DNA of 62,422 nucleotides from Welwitschia mirabilis (GCA_051453625.1 JBOZIK010000001.1:1979113-2041534); one strand, 5' to 3'; shown: positions 48,171 to 60,220, counted from the first letter of the stretch. Program-made: numbers and translations. Notes: generated by a model from the letters alone, not told the origin.

Positions 48171-49056
48171 CCCTTGAGGTATATGAAGACATGAAAATGT
48201 TGGTTGCTACAAATCTTACTAGATGAAAACAAGGATAATAAAAGCACAAATAAAATTCTTCACTCCATCGAATGCAAGGTGTGCGAGTGCACACGGCCTC
48301 AATCACCAAGTTCATGCAAGGTGGATTTATTAATGATTAGAAAAATAAAATAAGAAAAACACAACTATGGAAGGGTAGAGTAATCAAACTCAAGTAGATA
48401 TTGTCTATGTTACAAGATTCAGACTCACCACCCGACTCGACTAAAGGAAAAAACTTGTGACTTAGCTCGACTCATAAGCCAACTTGGCACAAACATAGAA
48501 GTCACAAAGAGTTAGTAAAGAGTTATTTTTTAGTATTTTAAATATAATTCTAAGGATTTTAGTGACATGTTTAGACTTCCTATACTACATTAAGACATTT
48601 AGATGTAAAATATATGATTCATTAACATGTTTTATAGAATAGTTTTGTAAAACATAACTATAAGAAAAAATTTTATAATTTTCAACATGAAAAACTAAAT
48701 TATAAATCAAAAGTTCCAAGACCCATATCCCATTAGTTACATAAAAAATCTAGCCAGATAGGTATACCAAAAGGCTAAATTCATGCTATTCACTCTATTC
48801 AAAATATGTTTTGTCTAAGTCTTCATCCTTAATTTTTTCATCATTATCATCATCATCAGATGATTCAAATCATATTCCTACTTTGAAATAGAGTAGTTTA
48901 ACAAGTGAAAACTATGAAAAACAACATAAAAAAGAATAATAAGCAATAAATACATACTAAAATAAGAAAAACATATTTATAAATTTCATTGTTTGGATTT
49001 CGCAGGCTACTTTGCACTCCAAAAATCTTCTCTCCCAATCCAAGATGAGTGAAATT
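48171..49056. other. AT-rich region without recognised feature
   Basis: No ORF of note. A short cat/atc-rich simple stretch (about 48,840-48,860: tcatcattatcatcatcatc-like) is the only structure seen. Confidence 0.4.
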
Positions 49057-49627
49057 TGTTAGGAAATGAAGGCACCCTAGAAGGAGGGGTGAATAGGGTA
49101 TTTTAAATTTATTTCACAATAATAGAATTTTAGATCTAGAAACCAATAAGAATAAATTAGCAGAAATAAGAAAAGATAATGCAAGACAAGTGCATCAGAT
49201 TACTCCACTCTCAGGAGGCAGCAAACTACTTTCAGCCTTCTAGTTCCTTCGTCTCCAAACGGATCTTATTACTACTCCTTTACACAGAGTTCATATAATC
49301 ATGTCTGACTCTACTCACTACTCAAATCCTTGAGCCACTTACAAACAGAATATGAAAAGATGTTGCTTAATACAATCGTTCCTAACTCTAGCACTGTTCA
49401 TCAGCATTTAAGTACACAATGAATAATCTTCTAAGGAAGATGGATTTGTCAATACATTGTAATAACTTTTAGAAATGAAGCAAGTTCAATACAAAATAAT
49501 TTTAGTAATGCACAAAAATATCCTTTTTCAATCTAGTGCATACTTTACAAAACAAGAGAGAGGTATTTAAAGAGAAGAAGAATAACTAGGGTTTAGATCC
49601 TTGAACTATGTGACAGATGACTAAAAG
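49057..49627 (-). mobile_element. Copia LTR, minus orientation, truncated by a gap
   Basis: The plus strand starts TGTTAGG at 49,057 and continues ggcaccctagaaggaggggtgaatagggt, given here as accctag and ggggtgaatagggt; this is the reverse complement of the classic plant Copia LTR end (attcaccccc...ctagg...taaca). TATA-like tttaaatacc on the minus strand lies near 49,565-49,575. A 100-N gap at 49,628-49,727 hides the other end. No Copia coding region adjoins it, so solo LTR or fragment. Confidence 0.65.
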
Positions 49628-49727
49628 NNNNNNNNNNNNNNNNNNNNNNNNNNNNNNNNNNNNNNNNNNNNNNNNNNNNNNNNNNNNNNNNNNNNNNNNN
49701 NNNNNNNNNNNNNNNNNNNNNNNNNNN

Positions 49728-49960
49728 CCTTAAAAAGCCTCGTCTTAAAAGCCTGTATGCTTTTAAGGCATGCCTTAAAAACGTATTTGAGGCGTTTGTA
49801 TATAAAATGCCTTAAAAGGCTTTTAAGGTGTATTCAACATGTTTTACAAAATAACTGCCTAAAACCAATTTTGAGGTGTTTTTTTACGTAAACGCCACAA
49901 AATGTTTTTGAGGTTTCCTAGCAAATAAACACCTTAAAATATGTAACTTTAAGGGGGAAA
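49728..49960. repeat. Array of ttaaggc / gaggcgtt words, possible DNA-transposon end
   Basis: In about 230 bases the words ccttaaaa, cttttaaggc, gccttaaaa, ttgaggcgtt, ttttgaggtgtt, aacgccacaaaa and aacaccttaaaa occur in both orientations, about ten times. Several are adjacent inverted pairs, for example ccttaaaaggcttttaagg at about 49,812-49,830. Closely spaced inverted and direct short repeats of this kind are typical of the subterminal regions of CACTA-type or other cut-and-paste elements. No terminal inverted repeat, target duplication or transposase was seen; a further taaaatgtcttaaaa lies after the next gap at 50,234. Confidence 0.5.
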
Positions 49961-50479
49961 ATGAACCACTTGAGTCCATTAACCTAGAAATTTGCTTCTA
50001 GTGTTTCAAAAATATTATTAGATTTAATTTGAAAATAAATCATTTATTTCTTAATGGTTTGTAGTTATGTTTTATCATGATGACTATTATAGATTCAAGT
50101 TTCATTATGAAGTATCATTAGTTGATAAAATTTNNNNNNNNNNNNNNNNNNNNNNNNNNNNNNNNNNNNNNNNNNNNNNNNNNNNNNNNNNNNNNNNNNN
50201 NNNNNNNNNNNNNNNNNNNNNNNNNNNNNNNNNTAAAATGTCTTAAAAAACATGAAAATAGCTTTTCAATTAAACAGAGCTTTAGACTATAGGCATTCCA
50301 TGGGTAATCCGTAACTAAATTTACAAATTCTTGAATTCATACATTGATGTTCTCTATGTCCTTTCAATTCACTAAGTTATTCAGAAGGTGTAATGGAAAA
50401 TATTGATGTATTTTAACATTAATCTATTTGTATATTATGTTGATTTCTTTGAAATTCATATTTGTGTTTTTGATTTTAG

Positions 50480-50695
50480 GTAGTAGGATTTCCAATGAAA
50501 ATAGTACAGCAATTGAGAAATAGGATTCCAGTGGGAACTGCATCTTACTTAGAAAGGTTGGAGCTATTAGATCATTTAAGCAGGCAAAAGTTAAAAAATG
50601 AAACTTTAATTTTTTTAAAAAAAGGGAACTTCACTTATAAAGTAGATGGATTACTTGTTCAAACATGTAAGACCAATCAGGATCATCCACAAGAG
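50480..50695 (+). pseudogene. Isolated exon-like block of an unrecognised gene (72 codons)
   Basis: Flanked by a consensus acceptor (tttttgattttag/gtagtagg) and donor (caagag/gtgagac). Exactly 216 bases and phase 0 at both ends, reading VVGFPMKIVQQLRNRIPVG at the start and GNFTYKVDGLLVQTCKTNQ near the end without a stop. The mixed hydrophobic/charged pattern and the splice signals look like a true exon of a conserved protein, but I cannot name the family. Sequence continuing to 50,850 (PEMPFNVIPNEHPEEAS in one frame) may be a neighbouring exon or read-through. It may be an exon of a live gene with very long introns or a gene fragment carried by a transposon; the feature type is a placeholder for this uncertainty. 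Confidence 0.4.
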
Positions 50696-50899
50696 GTGAG
50701 ACAGTGCCATCATAATCAAGGAAAACAATAATTTCTTTGCCTTCCAAGATATTGGGCTCCTGGAAAATGGATAATCCAGATGGATGTTCATCCTGAAATG
50801 CCATTCAATGTAATACCCAACGAACATCCAGAAGAAGCTTCATAATCATAATCATTTTCATAAGCAAATATTGTTGATCCATGTCAAATAAAGGCTGTA

Positions 50900-53800
50900 T
50901 TTATGACCCATTTATAGTAAGTTGTTTCCTTGTCTATATGAGTGGGAGATAAAGTTTTTATTGCTTGTATTGTATTCTTAATTCTTTCTTCCACTGCAAG
51001 GGACTTGCTAATAGGTTTTCTTGCCCTTCACACTGAGTTTAATTGTAAATGGCCCACAACAAAATTAGATTACCAAAATCAAATAAGAAAATAGTTGTTG
51101 TTCATAATTCATGATCACAATAAAAAGTTTTGGAAAATAGTTAAAATTCTTAGGCAAAGAATGAAAGCATTAAACTCTTTTCAAAATTAAATTAGATATT
51201 GAAAAAAATAATTAACAATGTACATGGTTTTAAAAACACTAAAAAATCATTCCATATGGATTTGGTTTTCAGAATTAAACTCTTTCCTGATTGTCATCGA
51301 AAATGAGCTTAGATTCTACCACACAGAAACAACATAAACAAGATTACAATTTCAAGAGTTTTTTCTAACATGTAGAAACCTTAGATTTGATAGGCTAAAA
51401 TTCTGAAACTTCCATGAATAGGAGGATTCCAAGAGACAAATTTAAAGAAAATAATCTATTTTGTGAAAATTAAGAATCAAGATCTAGATTATCATATTCA
51501 TCTCAACCACTAATTCTAATCAGAAGATGCAGAACTAAGAAATAAATATTTTGTTGGATTTTAAGAATTGAATCAAAGACAGTCATAATTTAAATCCAAG
51601 CAAAGAGGAAAAGTAGGTCTAACCTGTGATTCCAAAGAAGCTTTTACATACATTTGTACGGATATGGATCTATAAAAGGTTGCCTTCTCTCATAGATATT
51701 AACTCAATGATAACCAATTTTCTGTTGTGTTTTATAAGGTAAAGCATCTCATACAAGACAGTATATAATTTGTTGTTGATACTTAAAAGTATTATTTGCT
51801 ATTATATATGTTATTTGCTTATGCCTTATGAACCTTAGCATAATTGTGCTTATGGAGCTAATCATATTTCTGGCCCATAGAGTTTGCCCATTAGTTTTTC
51901 AGTGTTCTCAATTCCATTAAAAAAGGTCACAATTAAGATAGGTTAGTTGTCTCTTTTTTATGAAGAGAACCTTTTGGCAGAGCTATGGGATAGATCATAT
52001 CCATACTATAAAAGTTGAAAGGAGCATAAAAAAACTTCCTAGTTGACTCTTGGCATAACCTTCTAGACCATGATTGGGTAAAGTTGTTTAAATTCAAAGG
52101 ATATTATGGGTATGATAAAAGAGCAAAATTAAGGTTACATAAAAGTAGAGTCCATAGCTCTTTGATCCACTATAGACAAAACTAAATTATGCTATTGAAA
52201 AACACCCTGGTTTAAAACCCCTCTATCTTGATAGTGCCTAACATTCAATAATTACAGCCAGTACATTTAGAAAATGTAATTAAAAAGATCCTTTAAAACA
52301 CCATGTTTTACCATTTCAACCATTTCTTTTGTAAGTTGTATGCCTTCAATTTTTATAACTGCTTGTGTCATACTTCATCTTAATGATAAGAATTTGCACC
52401 TATATAAAAATAACCATATACAAAAATCTCCTGCAAAAGTCCCATACAGTACAAAAATTCAAGAGAAGTTAAGAATTAAAGATGCAATAAAACCACTAGG
52501 GTTTCAACTTCTTCAAATAAACAATAATGTAGAGATGTTTAGAAGGGAAGACCTATGCATAGTTATTGAGGGAAATTGTTAAAAGTTCGCAAACATGAAA
52601 AATAGCTACCAACACAAATAAGATTGAATTATCAATAATAACATAGTGCAAGTCAAACCACCAATGGATTTTCATTAACTACCTTCTTATTTCAGGACTA
52701 CAATAAGTCACAAAAAGAGGAGTTGATGGCCAACTAGGGGATTCAACAAGAAGCAAAATATGACAGCAAGCCATTAAAGAAGTTCAAAGGAAAGGGAAGC
52801 GCAGTGAGAGACTAGAAGCCATCTCCAAGTAGAGCCATCAAGAAAAGAAAATCCTAATTTGAGCAGTTCCCTAGAAAATCAACTTAACTACCATAGGGTA
52901 GCAATAGNNNNNNNNNNAGTATACATGGTTCATCTCTAGAATTGAAGTCACTCAAGTGACTAAATGATAGTGTGCCAAGCCATAGTGATGTCAAGATCAA
53001 GGCCAGCGACATGCCAGCATGGTATTTGTGCTAATATGGACATCCACTAAACACAATTATGTCTGAGATCATAGCACAAGTCTAGTTTTCATTTGCAACA
53101 GGAAAATATAGCATCTGTTGCAACATTATTAGTGCAGGGAGAAGTGGTCTAGAAAGGAAGAAAGTGTTTGAAATCCTAATTCATGTTATGGATCGCCTGT
53201 AATTTTGAAGACTTTCACACAAAAAGCACATATGCAATAAAAGGATTTAGACCGATCACTTTGATTGGATTCCTCTAAAAAAATTTTTTTGTTGATCTCA
53301 GTATTCAATTTCATGTTTTCTTGTTGAGGAAGAGAAAATAGATTCTCAGCATTCTCTAATTGAATTAAAGTTCATTCTAATTAATCTTATAGTAGAAGTT
53401 GTTTTCTGACTGTGGTATGTTTTTCTGCCGTGCACCAATTCCAACTCCTCCTGCTGTGGTTGTATCATCTTTAATGATTTCCACTCCATATTTTTGTTAC
53501 ATAATAAAGAACTCAATGATGCTGTCCTAACATTCAGTTATTGAAAGCATGCCTAAAATAGGATCAAGATATTTGGGTAGAATGTTGTTAATTCTATGTT
53601 GAAAGAAGCTAGACTAAAAGGGAGAAGATGGAGTTAGTGTTGGTTACTCTGGATCAAAAGAAAATTCACAAAAGAAATGCAAAGATTTTTAAGATGCCTT
53701 ACCTCTACTAAACTCTAATTAGTGCAAAGTAAACGAGATGCTAAAGAAGCAGGCTAGAAGTGGAGCAGTGGCAAACCTTTCTCAATATTGGCACCTCAAA
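50900..53800. other. AT-rich region without recognised feature
   Basis: Only short ORFs, the longest plus-strand 52,340-52,582 (80 codons, Lys/Ile-rich, unknown). A 10-N gap lies at 52,908-52,917. No transposon motif was readable. Confidence 0.4.
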
Positions 53801-54067
53801 CAAAGAGATTTGATAGAGCCTTTAGAGGAGAGAAATTTTATAACTAGATCTTGTATTTTTCACTTCTTTAAGTTGGAGACAATAAGTAGAACATGATGAC
53901 AGGAATTGGTGTTCATGGAGTAAGGCATTTGAAATTAAATCCAATACAGAAGTTACTAAAACAAATCTAATAGTTGTGATATATGATATATCTTTATGAA
54001 TTAATGTGCTAAGCTTCTGAAACAAAATTCATGCACAAGCCCAGAGATTAAAGAATAAATAACATAC

Positions 54068-54208
54068 CTCACAATATGAAGATGGAATTGATAGAGCAAT
54101 ATCTTGACTATACTGAAAGCACTCACTAACCAAACGAATAGCATGCACATCCTTGTTAACATAGTCAGCACAAGCACCAAGCTCTTTGAGTGAAGGTTTT
54201 GCAATTGG
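54068..54208 (-). pseudogene. Isolated exon-like block of an unrecognised gene (47 codons)
   Basis: Minus strand, 141 bases, phase 0 at both ends, between an acceptor (tgtttttatag/ccaattg) and an excellent donor (tgtgag/gtatgtt). It reads PIAKPSLKELGACADYVNK, then DVHAIRLVSECFQYSQ and ALSIPSSYCE, with no stop. Family not recognised. It lies 210 bases from the histidine-kinase relic on the same strand, but the sequence does not resemble any histidine-kinase or receiver domain block I know. As with 50,480-50,695 it could be a real exon of a long-intron gene. Confidence 0.4.
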
Positions 54209-54419
54209 CTATAAAAACATATTATCCTTTGCAACTAAGATAATCCTTTCTAATAAAGATTTTTGCCATCTGATTCTATGATTTTTTCATATTATTTTTA
54301 ATACTTCATATTCATCACCTTTAGTGAGAATGGGCTACATCTAGGCTGAGTTCTTAATTCAATAAGCTATGAATCACATTTTGATTTCCTTTCATTGATT
54401 TCTATGATGTAATATATGT

Positions 54420-54989
54420 TCTCATTCGGCATCAAAATATGCATTTATTTTCCTGTTAATATATGTATCATTGAACAATTTTCTAAGGTTTTGAAAACAA
54501 CTGTCTTGAAGCTTGGTAGGTACATATTTCCTAGGAACATCCTCTTTAGTCCAAAAACACAGCACCACCTGATCCTCTGCACTGAACTGTAGTGCATTGC
54601 TTAACAAATTAAACAATCTTTATTATAGCTGGCCATACTCAACCTTAACCCACAACTCCTCGCCCACATACTTATAGAAAATCAAAAGAACAAGATTTCA
54701 TTTGTAAAAGATTTAACTCCNNNNNNNNNNNNNNNNNNNNNNNNNNNNNNNNNNNNNNNNNNNNNNNNNNNNNNNNNNNNNNNNNNNNNNNNNNNNNNNN
54801 NNNNNNNNNNNNNNNNNNNNCATCTAGAAAATCAAAAGCAGAAGATTTCATTTGTAAAAGATTTAACTCCATTTTAGAACCTTGAAATGCATTAGAACGT
54901 GTAGTGTTGATTAGGCCAAAAATGGCTATAATAAAGGTCCTCAAATCATGACTTACTTGAGGAAAAACCATACTTTTGTTATTGTTCAT
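54420..54989 (-). pseudogene. CKI1-like histidine kinase relic (HisKA and start of HATPase)
   Basis: Minus strand. SHDLRTFIIAIFGLI (about 54,950-54,905) is the H-box of plant hybrid histidine kinases with the phospho-accepting His kept; MELNLLQMKSSAFDFL follows, as in CKI1-type kinases (GSxxExNLxQMKxxxxDLL). After the 100-N gap (54,721-54,820, whose flanks repeat the same 45 bases) come EYGQL, two stops, and RLFNLLSNALQFSAEDQVVL (54,616-54,422 block), the N-box of the ATPase domain. The link between H-box and N-box (normally about 60 residues, ending in a GDxxRLxQIL motif) is short or missing, and the G-boxes and receiver domain were not found. CKI1-like proteins act upstream of the cytokinin phosphorelay. 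This copy cannot make a kinase. Confidence 0.7.
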
Positions 54990-54999
54990 TCTCTCTAGC

Positions 55000-56290
55000 T
55001 ATTAAATTAGTGTAGCACAAAGTTGTAGCACTTTTGTCGCAGGTTGAGTAAGGAAACAAACAAAAGTAATGGTTATTGTGAAAATGGTAACAGACAAAGA
55101 AATTAAGAGAGTTTATATTCTTAGGCTTGATGTGGTAATACGACCCTAGATACCATTATGTGGGATAATAACCATAAGTAACTGCACACAAACACAAAAA
55201 AGGATGAAAAATCCAACATAGATTTGGTTTAATTTGTGGGTTTTATTATAATGTTAGGCTTTACATTAATGATCCACTTTGTAAGCAAAACAATAAAAAA
55301 AATACCAGTACAATAATACTCTCTAGAATTGAAGTCATGTTCAACTTCATATTATTTATTTAGTCACCTTGAAGATCATCTAAAACAGTAACCACAAAAG
55401 GGTGAGCATGCATTGAGGACCAAAACCATGTCATAACTGTCATGGCTATGAAGACTCTTAGTAGAAAGACTTGCATTGCTATAACATGGTTTTTTAAAAT
55501 GTGGATCAATGCTAAATCAAATAAAGAAGACACAAACATGGAACTAATTTTTCATGCTAATGTAAAAATTCTCAATTAAATTTGAGTTACCACAATAAAG
55601 AAATATGCTTATGCACCTGCAATAATTTGAATACAGGGTTTGAGTAATTCAAGGCACCTGCTATGTTCTTAAGCTATGAAGGAATATTTTCATCCACTAG
55701 GAGCTTAACCATTGCTTTTGTCCTAAAATATGAACTCTCTCTTCAAAGAGACCTGGTGAAGGAATGCATCTTGAATGGAATTTTTCCAACATATAATCAA
55801 GTTAAGATGCTTTCTACAACATTTTCCAACATATAATCAAGTTAAGATGCTCTATATGATAGTTATTCTATTTAAGAAAATTAATGAAACATATAAGGTA
55901 ACAGAGATTCAACATAGAAAATCTCAACAATGGATTAGACGCATTGGACATTGGTAGGCACAAGCCCGCTTCAAATATTGCAAGGCTCTTATATTGGCTA
56001 CAATTTAAGATTGAATTACAGATAGGAATCTGAAAACCAAAATCTAAAGTATAAGCAGCACATTATGAAGGTGTATTACACTGTTGCGCTGCCAACTCAC
56101 ATATCTTTGATAGGATATTCTGAGTTGTTTGGCAAGTAAATAGATAGGTAAATCTTTGGTTTTCATGATAATAAAGAGCTAGGATGAAAAGGATGGAAAT
56201 ATGCAATATCTATGATAAATTACAAGCATTCTGAGCAAATATGAATAATCTGTATTTCTGATGATAACTTCTTGCAAATAACAAAACTAA
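55000..56290. other. AT-rich region with a 30-bp direct duplication
   Basis: No recognised gene. The 30 bases beginning ttttccaacatataatcaag at 55,782 recur exactly at 55,822 (period 40). Plus-strand ORF 55,775-55,957 is a chance product of this repeat. Confidence 0.5.
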
Positions 56291-56299
56291 TGCACTGAT

Positions 56300-57153
56300 T
56301 AAAGATTTATTGAAGACCATCGTCTGGAATACAGGACGAACGATCGTGCCAACTGGATGTCACTAAGGTCTGACTAGCAACTGATGTGGATTTGATTATG
56401 AGATGGCATCGTCTCCTTTATCATCCAGATGACCATCAGAACTACATTGATTGTAAGGCCCGCACTGAATGTTCACCCAACTTTTACCACTTGTATTCCG
56501 ATTCCTTTCTGCATAGTCGTTAGGGTTTACCCACGTCTTTCTGTTTGTTTCATTTCATGTTTTGAGTCAATAAACAGAGGTCTCTCCCTCGACTCCTCCT
56601 TATATTTGTTTGCACTCAACATTCTCGTGACAGGAGATTAAAGGGCTAGAAAACCATCTTGTAGTTTTAGAGAAATGTTTCTTGGTGTTGGACGACATTT
56701 CCTCCATTGAGGTGTGGCTACTTTATAACACGGATGTGATGTGATTTCTAATATAAAATATTTTTTTATGCTTCAATGTATAAATGATCTTCTTCCTCAT
56801 ATCTTATGTTGTTTGAAATCTAGTGACAGTTTCTGTTGTGATATAGGTTATAAGGACAATCTTTGTTAAGGCTGTGCTTGGATAGTTTAGGTGCATTGTT
56901 ATTTTCTTTTCCTAGATTATCTTTGTATAAATGTGTTTCATTTCATTTTTATGCATTGCAAGTTATTTTTATAGGTTAGGTTACAGTATTTCTTCATTAA
57001 AAGCAACTTTCTTATTTTCATATTTTGGCCTTCGATGGATTATGACATTCGGGTCACTCTCGTCTATATTACTGTGTTGTATTTATGCATATTATTTGTG
57101 ATTAATAGGATTCTACTCAGGACGTAAACGTTCCATAAATACGCACCACAACA
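56300..57153 (+). mobile_element. 5' LTR of the right-hand Gypsy element (left end approximate)
   Basis: Non-coding, more CpG than its flanks (acgaacgatcgtgcc at about 56,336). It ends in ccacaaca at 57,153, three bases before the primer-binding site. A left terminus could not be fixed; the change in composition is near 56,300. Confidence 0.5.
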
Positions 57154-57156
57154 TCT

Positions 57157-57174
57157 TGGCGCCATTACCGGTGA
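57157..57174 (+). other. Primer-binding site, tRNA-Asp type
   Basis: TGGCGCCATTACCGGTGA here against TGGCGCCGTTGCCGGGGA, the complement of the 3' end of plant tRNA-Asp used by Athila/Tat-type Gypsy elements; three differences. Confidence 0.8.
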
Positions 57175-57685
57175 AGGCTACTTGGAGTTCGAGAGTTGTT
57201 GTTGCTTTGGTAAGTATCTCAGTTTAGATGCTTGCTGTAGCAGTGGTGTAATAATACTTGTAGTAGTGTCGGTTTCCCATTTTTACAGAGTTAGTTTTCT
57301 GTTTTTTAAATTGAAGTCTATTTTTCTATTCTGCAATAAAAGTTCGTCGTTTGCTTCATCATCTAGATGACGCACTGTGACAACAGCCTCTGTGTCGTGA
57401 GTTTTTTATTTCAGTTTTTTTTGGTTAAATTTTCAGGGTTTTAGTCCCATTGTCACCTTGGTCGTCCAAACGAATCAGGTGGAGGACAATCTGTTTTTTG
57501 AGTCTTCCTATCAAGAATTAGTTTTTTTTCATCTCTATTTTCTGCTTTTTCTTTTCTTGTGGTTTCTATGTTTCTATGTCTATAATATCATCTGAACGAT
57601 GACAGGGATGACACTTTCACAAGTCCAAGACTGAGCATGAATGGTTAAATCTAGTAAAAAAGAAAAATATTAGAGAGAGCGACTC

Positions 57686-59900
57686 TTGATTGCTAAAAAT
57701 ATCAGAGAAGGTTTGATAAATATTGAAATAGAAATAGGTAATAATAGCAAAGGTATGCAAGATTTTGAATTTTCTGCAATTTCCAGTTTTATTTCTGCAG
57801 AATCTAATTTTGCTACCATGTCGACCTTAGCTCAAAAGCTTAAACAAGCTATCTCTCCAAATCCACCCCTTTTCACTAGAACTCCTACTTCCACTCCTTC
57901 TCAAACCAATACTCATGTCACTCTTAGAGATCTTATAGCGATTAAGAAATGTAAAATCCAAACTCTTTTTGATTTACCTCCCGATGATGATGTAGAAATC
58001 GGTAACTTAAATGCTTATCCTACTTTTAGTGGAGAACCCAATAAAGATCCTTTACAACACAGTGATGATATAGAACAACTTGTCCTTACTTCGTGAAACG
58101 GTAAGAAATGAATAAGTGATAGAACCTACATGGTCATCTTTCCATCACTTTAAGAGATAAAGCAAAACTTTGGCTTAGAACGATTCCCTATAAAAGCCTT
58201 AAATCTTGGAGTCAAGTTCAAGAAGGCTTCATCAAGTAAAAAAGAAGTCACTAACATCCAACAAATGCCTAATGAAGATGATGCCTATGCCTATGAGAGA
58301 TTCTTTATTGCCTTACATTCAAACCCTATAGATGCCTTTTCACAGGTAGAGCTAGTTGACTATTTTTATAGTGGGTTAAATAGTCATACAAAGTAACTTA
58401 TAGATTTTTCTTATGGAGGCAACTTATTAAACCAAATCCTAGATGATGCTTGGAAAGTCTTGGAAGATTTGGTAGAAGTAAGTCAAACCTGGTCTAAATC
58501 CTCACCTACAGAAAATTGAACTGTAATCTGAATCATTAAAGTTTTAAAAGAGGTAAAACATGAAAGGAATAAAAAAAAAGAAAAACCAAAAATGAACCAA
58601 CTAGTGTCATTAAGGATTTCACATATACCTTAAAGAAATACACCCAAATGATCTTTGATGCTAAAGTGGTAACTAAGAAGAGTGAAGTTGTAGTTCCAAC
58701 CTATGATTTGTGTAAAAATAGCTATCATGTCATGAAGTATTGCCCCTTGCTTTCTACTTACAAAGAGAAAATCTATGAAGAAGTTTATGCCTTTAACTAA
58801 AGACCCTCAAATCACACTCAAAACCACAATCAATGATAAGTCCAAAATCACAACAAATTTTAACATAGGATGAGTGAACAACCAAATTCTAGAAATTTTA
58901 AAATAGACCATCCTAACTTCCAACCTTTTAGAAATAGATTTAAGCCCTCAAACTTTCAATCCAACAACTCAAATAACTTAGTAAGTTTTTCAACTCTTAA
59001 AACCATAGTAATCCTCTTAGGAATTTCATTCAGAAGTTAGGAAAAACTTAAGAAAAGACAAACACCAACATAGAAAACTTGTGAGCATTTTACAACAATC
59101 CATGCTTGCCAATGAAAGATCACAAGGGTCTCTTCCCACTCAACCTTTACAGAAGCTTAATAAAGTTAGAAAAGATTGTAAAGTGGTGATAAGAAGTGGA
59201 AGTGATGTAGCATCTCTTACCCATGAGGCTTTAACTTCACAAAGTATTAANNNNNNNNNNNNNNNNNNNNNNNNNNNNNNNNNNNNNNNNNNNNNNNNNN
59301 NNNNNNNNNNNNNNNNNNNNNNNNNNNNNNNNNNNNNNNNNNNNNNNNNNAAGATAATTACCATGTCACAAAAGATTATCCCTTATTTTCTATCTATAAA
59401 GAGAAAATCTATGAGGAAGTTTGTGCCTTTAACCAAATACCTTCAAACTACATTCAAAATCACAACCAAAGACAAGTCCAAAATCACAATTTTCAACATA
59501 GGATGAGTGAGCAACTAAACTCTAGAAATTTTCAAACACATCATCCTAACTTCCAACCTTTTAGAAATAGATTTAAGCATTCAAATTTCAATCCAACAAC
59601 TCAAACAACTTGGCAAGCCCTTTCAACTCCCCAAACCATAGTGATCCTCTTAGGAATACCATTGAGGAGTTAAGTAAAACTCAAGAAAAGATAAACACCC
59701 ACATAGAAAACCTTATGAGTATTTTACAACAAACCATGCTTGCCAACTAAAGACCACAAGGTCAATTACCACTCGACCTTTATCAAACCCTAACAAAGTA
59801 AAAAAGATTATAAGGTAGTGACAAGAAGTGGAAGTGACACAACTCCTCTACCTATGAGGCTTCAACTTCCTAAAGTGATAAGAGTGATAAGGAAGGGGAC
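57686..59900 (+). pseudogene. Athila-like Gypsy gag, frameshifted and partly duplicated
   Basis: The first open stretch 57,686-58,096 (136 codons) has a Pro/Ser/Thr-rich linker (TPTSTPSQTNTH) and FSGEPNKDPLQHSDD, near the start of the capsid region. Then, with frameshifts, YERFFIALHSNPIDAFS, LVDYFYSGLNSHTK and LLNQILDDAWKVLEDL (to about 58,480) match Athila gag blocks. A knuckle-like YDLCKNSYHVMKYC lies at about 58,700-58,740 (first Cys lost), then NFQPFRNRF, SILQQSMLANERSQGSLP and VVIRSGSD, the conserved ERxQGSLP...ITLRSG end. Bases about 58,712-59,250 recur at 59,351-59,900 across a 100-N gap. No intact gag. Confidence 0.8.
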
Positions 59901-60220
59901 ATAGAAATCCTAGAAAACCATTCCTTCCCTTCCTTATTTAGCAACAAAAAGAATGATCCTTCATGAAAGAAACCTACTATCCTATGGTTTGATAGGCTTA
60001 ATACAAATCCCATCTTTAATGATCATTTAAAAGCCTTAATGCAAAATGTGAGGATTAACTCATCTTTTTGGAAACTTTTGCAAGAAAACTTAAGATTTTT
60101 TAAGCTATGGAAAGACTTAATAAGAAGGAAACAAAAATGACCCATCCTTAGTAAAGTCTTCCTAGCTCAATCCGTTAGCAACTTGGTGCGTCAAAAATGT
60201 TCAAAGTTTAAAATCTGGAG

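Noticed and set aside
55775-55957. Plus-strand 60-codon ORF
   Set aside because: It is made of the 30-bp direct repeat and adjoining AT-rich sequence, with no protein-like features.
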